Below, one piece after another: positions 15,442-24,400 of a stretch of 64,000 nt of DNA. Position 1 is the stretch's first letter; the number at the start of each line of letters is the position of its first letter. Source of the DNA: Enchytraeus crypticus. Taxonomy: Eukaryota; Annelida; Clitellata; Enchytraeida; Enchytraeidae. The stretch spans positions 826,001 through 890,000 of the forward strand of contig CAJHZI010000203.1 in the NCBI GenBank assembly GCA_905160935.1. Direction: 5' to 3'. A program made the position numbers and the translations under genes. The notes beneath the pieces were generated by a model. The model did no database searches and was not told where the DNA came from. It saw only the letters and a program-made list of their open reading frames with translations.

Positions 15442-18400
15442 TTAGCAAACGTGAAGAATGATTGAGTGACTTCTTAAAGCAATTCTGCACTGAAATGCAA
15501 ATTGTTTTGAATAAGAATTTTCGTACAAAAGTGAATAAGAAATACATATAGTAAGAGAATAACCAAATAAGAAACACAGAGCTCAAGCGCTACGAGGTGA
15601 TACTGCTAAAATAATTAGTGAAATTAAACCGAATGAATTAATTAATTATTAATTATTACTGTTATTAATTAATTAAGCTGTTTGGTTTAATGACTGATTA
15701 ATCGTACCTTATCTTTAGACCACTCCCACCAAACTCTATCTCCTGCCTCTATTACGATAATCCGAGGATCAAATGAGTCGTCGTCAATCTCTACCTTATA
15801 CTCCCTACAATCAATCAATAACTAATTGTAAATCATCTAACTCTTTACAAAACAAAGCAAAAGTTAGTTACTTTATTTTTTTTATTTTTATTTATTGCTT
15901 TATTTCAGGCATAATAACCAGTACTTGAATCTTACACATACAACAATGCAATAGGAACCAGAAAAGCATATAGGATGTGTATAATTTTAGCTCTAAGACA
16001 ATTACTTATAGAATTAGGCATAAAAACCTGCAATAAGATCACAACATCAAAACACTTAATTAGCAAATTACAGTTACATTCGGCGTCTCATATAAAGTTT
16101 ATATTAGGGACGTCTAAAGGTGATCACAAATCTGAGAGTAAAATATTACAGATTTTAGTATATGGTTCACACATGGTGTAGATTGTCATTCATTTACAAT
16201 GCCAGCATAATGTCCTAAGTGCTACTTGAAAATACTAGCTCTTAGGTATTCTTTTCAGTTGCAAGATTTTAAGTGCTACTAGATAGTACCGGGTTTTACC
16301 TGATACTTTCAAATGCTAGTTATTAAATGCTACTTTCAAGTGCTAGATAATAAATGCTACTTTCAAGTGCTAGATATTAGGTGTTTTTTTCAAGTGCTAG
16401 ATATTAGGTGTTTTTTTCAAGTGCTAGATATTAGGTGTTTTTTTCAAGTGCTAGATATTAGGTGTTTTTTTCAAGTGCTAGATATTAGGTGTTTTTTTCA
16501 AGTGCTAGATATTAGGTGTTTTTTTCAAGTGCTAGATATTAGGTGTTTTTTTCAAGTGCTAGATATTAGGTGTTTTTTTCAAGTGCTAGATATTAGGTGT
16601 TTTTTTCAAGTGCTAGATATTAGGTGTTTTTTTCAAGTGCTAGATATTAGGTGTTTTTTTCAAGTGCTAGATATTAGGTGTTTTTTTCAAGTGCTAGATA
16701 TTAGGTGTTTTTTTCAAGTGCTAGATATTAGGTGTGTTAGATATTAGGTGTTTTTTTCAAGTGCAAGATAATAATGCTACTTTCAAGAGTTAGATATTAG
16801 ATGCTACTTTCAAGTGATACGTATTAAGAGCTACTAACAAATGCTAGGTGATAGGCTCAATCTATAAATACAAAAAACTAGGTGTTACACGCAAATAGCT
16901 AGAAGCAGGTTGGTATCAGCGATGATAGAATTTAGATGTAATTTATTAGGTTCGATGCGTCTAAGGCAAATCCAAAGTTTTAATATTTTGGTGCTAGTTT
17001 TACGTACTATATCTATATGCTACTTTTGAATGCTATTTGGTCTAAGTTTTAGACGAAAGCTTAGACAAAAGTTGTAATATTTAATGTCTTACTAGAGCTT
17101 GCTGCAGTTCTACGATTAACGTAAAACGTTTTAGCAAAGCCTTTAAGTAAGGTAATGGACTTCAAGTACTATCCATAGATTAATAAAATTATGGGTTGAT
17201 CATTGACGTATTGACAGACTTATACACTTCTGGCAAATTCAGAGTATTCAATAAGATAAATATTCAACCTTTGTCTCTCTCTCACGTGAACTATACACAG
17301 CTTTTTCTCGTCTCTTCTCGAACCTTCTGTTTGAAAGTAGAATAGCCCCGGTCTCCTAAAAATCAATCAATCAGTCAATCAACCGATCAATTTCTCTATC
17401 TAGTAGTCTGGCTGGAGCCAGTGGCGGCGAAGTCGGCAAGATACTCGACCGCGGATCAGTATGTGCGGGGTTCGATTCCTGGGCTCGCTCGTCACAGACA
17501 TCGCTTTCGATTGAAGACACTGACGTAGACGTTAGCTTTAGCTATACAGTAATCAATTATATCTATTTACTCTCGTCGACAACTGTAGATGTCCTAACGG
17601 GGCGACCAAAGTGACAGAACAATACAGAGAGACTCCTGTCATATTCGCTTGTGCAAGCTAGCACACCAAGTGGTCGTCTCTTTATTCCATAGGTCTCAAT
17701 ACTCTAACCCTGTTGCCACAGACTTGCACTCAATCTCATTTTCTCTTCAATGATTGTTTCCCGTGTTGTGTCCGGGTTGTTTGAAGAATTGACCAACCGG
17801 TCATTGCACGTGTTGTAGAAGGCGACTAAGGCATTAAGATCCACACTTCCAGGATAAACTACACACTACCTGAAAGAAATATTGTAATATTTCTTTGTGT
17901 TTATTTTAATATTTCTCGTGTATGACTTTATGATTCTTCTTTGGACATTTTGGAATTGAGACTGCATGTATGCAGTCTCAATTCCAAAATGTCCAAAGAA
18001 GAATCATAAAGTCATACACGAGAAACACATCTAGAGAAGTGAAATGGGACACAAAGACCCGGAAGCGGTGGGGCACATATGAGATAAAACGAAAATCTTA
18101 TAAAGTTATTAAACACCAAAACATTTTATAAAAGTATAACATTATACGCTTATATACTGTTATATAACTCAGTAACATACACATACATGTATACATATAG
18201 ATGCGGAATATACATGTACATTTAATCGAACAGATAAAAATTATTTAAACAACTTTAAACATTCAACATGCACCCTCATGTCATATATAGACCAATTTAA
18301 CATGGGGAGGAGTAGGCAAAAGCCTCCCCCCTCCTCCAGTCGAAATATTTCGACGACAAAAGGCATTCTCTTCAAATGACGGTCTCATTCATAAGAAACG

Positions 18401-21400
18401 ATATGAACTATCGGTATATTCCGATATATTTATATTTGGTATTTATATTATAATTATTGATATTGATATTTAGTATTCACAAGGAGGTCTCAACTTTATT
18501 TTAACAGGACAAATATGAAAATTGGGTATTTATTTGAATATCGCAACGATCTTCAATATCTTTATAAGTCTTTATAGTGCTCCATACAGATCGTTATCTA
18601 TCATTGCTGTAACACTTCTTGATTCTGTTCCTCCAGAAAGAATGCTAGATTGATTGTCCCGTCATGTAAAATTTTCATCTCTCTCTTCTTCAGTGCACTG
18701 CCAAGTGGCAGGTTCAAGGTACATATTCATACTAAAGTCTGCTTTCTCGCTTCATAAGAGCACTCGTTAGATCAAAAAGTTAATCCCTTCACAAAATCTA
18801 TGCCTTATGTAGCCTATTTTCATAAAGGAGGTTATTTCTCGTAGAGTTACGGACAATAATGCTTCAATACTAAGCGAAGAGAAAACTTTCTTACGGAAAC
18901 TCTTTTCTAAAACTTCCTGTTGATGTCGATTCATATCTGTAAAACAAACAGTAAAAATATTCATTTATCTGTGTGCTGTGTGGTGTGCTGTGTGGTGTGC
19001 TGTGTGGTGTGCTGTGTGGTGTGCTGTGTGGTGTGCTGTGTGGTGTGCTGTGTGGTGTGCTGTGTGGTGTGCTGTGTGGTGTGCTGTGTGGTGTGCTGTG
19101 TGGTGTGCTGTGTGGAGTGCTGTGTGGTGTGCTGTGCTGTGTGTCTTGTGTGCTTTGTGTGGGCCTTGCTGACTGATTTCTAATTCTAAATAAATAAATA
19201 AATAAATTATCGGATATCTTTCCTTGAATCCCAATTATTTTGTTGGGTCGGGATATATCTTTTCCATTTAATTCAGAGAATTTTGTTGCAATTTCTGGCG
19301 CCCTGGCAACGTAAAGCTGGTAAAACTAATGTTAACGTCAGTTTCCTCACTCGAAAGCGATGTCAATGACGGGCGAGTCCAGGATTTGAACCCCGCACTT
19401 ACTGATTCGCGGTCGAGTATCTTATCTTTTCCGTAGGCGCTCACCAACCGAATGCCCCTTGTGACGTTGGTTTGGATCCTAGTGCTTTGCCGCCTTTTAC
19501 CACACTTGCAATTCCACGGTTGGTCTTTTTTGAGCATTCTTTAAAAATGTACGGGTAAAATATCACATCCAGCAAATTTATTCAATACCTTAGAATAATG
19601 TTAGAATTTTTGACAGACTCTGCCTAGGAATGTTCATGTGTTTGACTGGCCTATCTTAAATCTAATTGCAGTACATCGTTTCAACATACTTGTCCACTCT
19701 TGAAAATCTTTTAAGGACACGTGAATTTCGAAAAATCCTTAATAATAATAATACTAGTAATAAAGGTTTAACGTCCTTTTATCATACAAGGATGATGTCA
19801 GGGACGTCCTCCATCACATGTCACTATAAATCGATTCACCCCAAACGATCTGAAAAAACATGTGCTGAAGAGAAAGAAATAGATTCTAAGCGGTGCCGGT
19901 CCGGTGATCAAAAAACGGTCAGGCAAGATGCAAACTTTTAAGGTGGGCAGAGATGTGTTTTTAATCTACAACAGAAAGTGAGTTAAATTACAATACTGCT
20001 AGTTTGTTTTCTGACGAAAGCATAGGAGGCCCACCGCGTCATACGCAGAATCCCTCAAGAATAATGGTATATTAAAAGGAATGTTATTAATGATATGAAG
20101 ATCCATTCGTATGTAGAGGTGAGGAGGCAATCGGAAGAGAGGTATGGGTGGTGGGCGTTATATAGCATGGACCTGCCAGTGGGCAGTGCACTAAGAGAGA
20201 GAGAGTTTGTTTTCATAGTAAAATTCTAACCTGGACTCGTTATCTTTTGGCACCACCCTGCCTGTGCTGTGGTTGAAGGAACACTCTGCGATGGAATGTG
20301 GATGTTCGCAATCCTTCCAACTCCACCTCACTGAGTTGCCCTCGTCAATTCTGATGATCCTGGGATCAAATCCAGAGTCCGTCACGACTGACTCAACGTC
20401 CTTTCTGGGATAGACTTCCACAGTCAGTGGCTGACACTTTATTCCAGGTCTGTTTAAGCATAGGAATTGTAATCAATCAATCAATAATCAATAAGAATTT
20501 AACGTCCGGTTCCTCGCCATAAGGCAATGTCAGGGACGTCTCTTGCAGACTCTAAACAAACAGGCGCCAAAGCACCACAGGATGACGACTGAGTACACAG
20601 AGACCACAAGAGAAAGTGAGATCAGAACGGTGCAAATCCAAGATCCAAGTCAAGCGGGTCATAATTTAGACCTATTAAACCTAATTAGACCTAATTTATT
20701 ATCAATTATCCTTGTAATGTTACTTATAATACTAATTAAATGCATCGATCAGGTCTTGCATTCAAAGTTGTACCAATTAGAAATTAATTAATTAATTATA
20801 GTTATTATTATGAATTGTAGCAATTACCATGAATGACCAATTTTACATTTAATCCAATTTAAACTGTTTCTTGAAACAGTTTTTATGCGCCCAAAAAGAG
20901 TAACTAGCTAGCTATCTAATCGTTCTTTCCAGCATGCTGCACCGCAGATCTAGAATTCTCTTCCATCCAATCTTCGAAAATCTTCATTTGAACCATATCG
21001 GCCTTTGCTTTCCTACATGTATGAGCAGTTCCATAGGCAGTTGAAGACCTATCTTTTCCATCTCTCTTTTTCATTCAGTGTCCATGAGCAGCGACCTGCT
21101 CCTCAACCACCTTTTATTTAATTCCCGTTACTTTGGACTGATTTTCTGGATTTTGGAGTTTGCACCGTTTTTAAACCTTCTTTTTGCTCGCCGGCTTGAT
21201 TTTTCTCAATAGTACTCGGTGTTGTCATTGATGACTGTAGCACTCTAATTGTTGTTACGTTACGTTAAATAGTTTAATCCGCTCACATGATGAACTTGTA
21301 TTCGCCGACCAGGTTGAACTGTTGTTCGTAGGTTCCCTTCTTGCTGGCCGCTCCACTGTGGAACCCACCAGGTACAGGGTTACGAGCTCCGTCATCTTCA

Positions 21401-24400
21401 TATATCTGTCAGACATTCAGTTAATACAACTAAATCAATCAATTAATCAGTCAGTCAATCGATCGATTGATCGCTCAATCAATCAATCCATCAATCGTCT
21501 TCATAGATCTGTCAGACAACAACTTAATAAAACTAAATCAATCCATTAATCAATCGATAGCTCAATCAATCAATCAATTAATCAATTCATCAATCAGTTA
21601 GTTAAGGAATAAATTTCACTCAATCAGTCGATAAAGCAGTCAATCTGTTATTCTAACTAAATGAATCTATCATTTAATCAATTCAACACAATCTATCTCT
21701 TAATCAATGAAACTACGTCAATGTGAAATTAAACAGGTACAGGATTTTAATCTACCTAGTATTTCGCAAATCAATCAATCCTTCGATGGATTTCTATCAG
21801 TCAATCAGCAAATAAATCAATTAATCAAGATATAAATCTATCAATCAATCACTAAATAAATCACGCAATTAGTCATTCAATCAATCAATCATCAATTACT
21901 TAAAAATTTCTTAGCATGTTTAATAAGAGATATTAGATTTCAACAAAACAAATTATTTTTTTAATAAGAAAACCAAAAACGGTCTTTAAACCAAATAAAT
22001 GCAATAGCAATAAATTCATATAGAGCTATATAGTTTGTGTAGTTTCCACTCAACGGATTCACTTTGAACGAATACAGCCATGTTTAGTTTATCTCTATTG
22101 CGCTTCTAATTCCTCTCAGTCACTATGCCAAGTTTTTAACTTATAAATAGGCCTACGAGAGCGATGGTCAACTAAAATAAAAATATCTTAGAATTTGTTC
22201 GCGTCTCATCGACCTACCAGGCGGAAGGTCGACGATACTTTACAGCCTTTTCTTCCAAATTTTACTCTCTCGATATCAGATTTACACTGTTTTCTGACCT
22301 TTCTGACTTCAGCTCATCAACTTATCTTTTGGTTCGATATTGTTCGATGCAGTAATTGACGACTGTAGCCTCTAATTAATTAATTAATTTTTTATTATAG
22401 CTCTTTTGATAGTTAGCTGTTTTTTGTTTTGCCAAAGAGATGGAGGAACTTGCGGTATTTTGACCAAGTGCTAAAATTTCGTTTGCTAATTTATTTATGA
22501 CGCATTTTTAGCTTTAATTATTTGAAACTAAATCACTTGCATAGATAGTCCACATTGAACGTCACCCGAGTCCATTTCCAAGGAGGAAAGGGACATTTTT
22601 TATTACATGCATACATACATACATTTTATTACATTACATACTAGATTTTTATTGTTGTATTTTTACAATGAATTTAATCAACCCAATTCACCTGTTGAAC
22701 GCTGTAAGATTTAGTTCCCTGCGTTTCGTCCCATGAAAAAGTTACCACCTGAAATAAACAATAGTTAATACGCTTTTCAACTAGGTTTTTTTTCCTTTAG
22801 CAACACACATGTCATGGCACATGCTATAGAGTTTCCTTGCTCACTTGCAGTTTTTGAAGCTGCCCTTACTTGATCCACGTTGTCCATGACCACTAGTGCT
22901 CGTTTATAGCCTTCTAAAAACTTCTAAATATATGTATGTATGTTTATATATCGCCGTGCTGTGACCGAGTTGCGCTTTAAGAATAGATTAACCGTGTACT
23001 GCACGTGTCGTAAAACGCGATATAAAGATATGATCTACATTAAACCAACGCCAGAAAGGGCATGCGGTTGTTCAGCGCCTAGGCTCAAGAAATTGCTTAA
23101 AAAATGTAAACGAATAGAATGATATGGATATATTTTGATTGGTCCACACCAATCAAAATATATCCATATCATTCTATTCGTTTGGGACAAAGATGATTGG
23201 AGAAGGTCTATTAGTATCCCGAACATGGTGAAACTGGGATTCTACGAAAGATTGTAATGATATGACATTGTGTATTTACTTAATATACACGTAGATCAAT
23301 TCTTGCGGGCCTTGTAGAAAATAATTAGGCTGCAAACATACCTAAACGAAAATAAACATTTGTAATAATGAGTGACTTTAAATGAGTTAAATTGATTAAT
23401 TTGTTAAATATTGAAAAATATTATATTTCAGACAAATTAATAAAATTATAAATAGCAGACAACAAGAAAGAGAGATTATTGTTCAAGATCATCATATATT
23501 TCTTATTATCTTATCTCTTTCTATTGTTAGCGTTGCCAAAAAATAACTTTATAGAAGAAAAAGCATGTCTAATATTTCCTTATCTAACCCTCCTCAAGAT
23601 GTTTGACATCATTACCCACTGTAAAATTGATAGAATAGACTGGGCAATGATGCTATACATCTTGAAGAGGATTGGAGTTGACTGGGGAGAGAGACGATTG
23701 ATCATAAATTTGTACATGCATCTGAAAGTAATAGTCAAATCCAGCAAGAGTTCTCTTTGGAGGGTGAAATAGGACTTAGAGTAAGACAGTGATGTTGTAT
23801 TTCATCACTACTGTCTAATCTCTATGCTGAGGCTCTAATGGTTGAGGCGATGGAAGATATTGAGGAAGGGATAACTATAGAAGGCTAATTGCTGAAAGAT
23901 GTGATGTTTGCAGATGATATTTAAAGGTAAGCTTGCTAGTAGTGAAGTATGATTGCAAAGGGTTATGAATGTCACAGCACTGAGATATGGCACGACTTTT
24001 AATATAAAGAAAACAACGGATATGAGAGTGTCTAGGAATCACAGGTATGTAACGCAGGAAACGCTAATATTAACGTCAGTTTTCTCACTCGAAAAGCGAT
24101 ATAAATCACGGGCAAACCCAGGATTTGAATCCCCGCACAAACCGACCTGCGGTCGAATATCTTACCGATATCGCCATTGGCTGCAGCTGTAATGTAAATA
24201 TTACGTTGAATATTGCTCGATTAGAACAGGCAAGAAGTTGCAAGTACTTGGGCCACACCATCTCGGATGATTGGGAGTGTGAAACAGAAAAAAATGTAGA
24301 CCTGCACAGGCGAAGGAGGATTTCGGAAAGAGGAAAGAGCTACGATAACAAACGGTATTAGGAAAACACAATGATAAACATTATGAAAACATTGGTGTTG

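Noticed and set aside
16313..16747. 144-residue open frame
   Set aside because: Pure 27-bp minisatellite; no start context, splice site or similarity.
18920..19234. Several open frames of Val-Cys-Cys or His-Thr-Ala repeats
   Set aside because: They are a 12-bp microsatellite open in five frames; no other coding sign.
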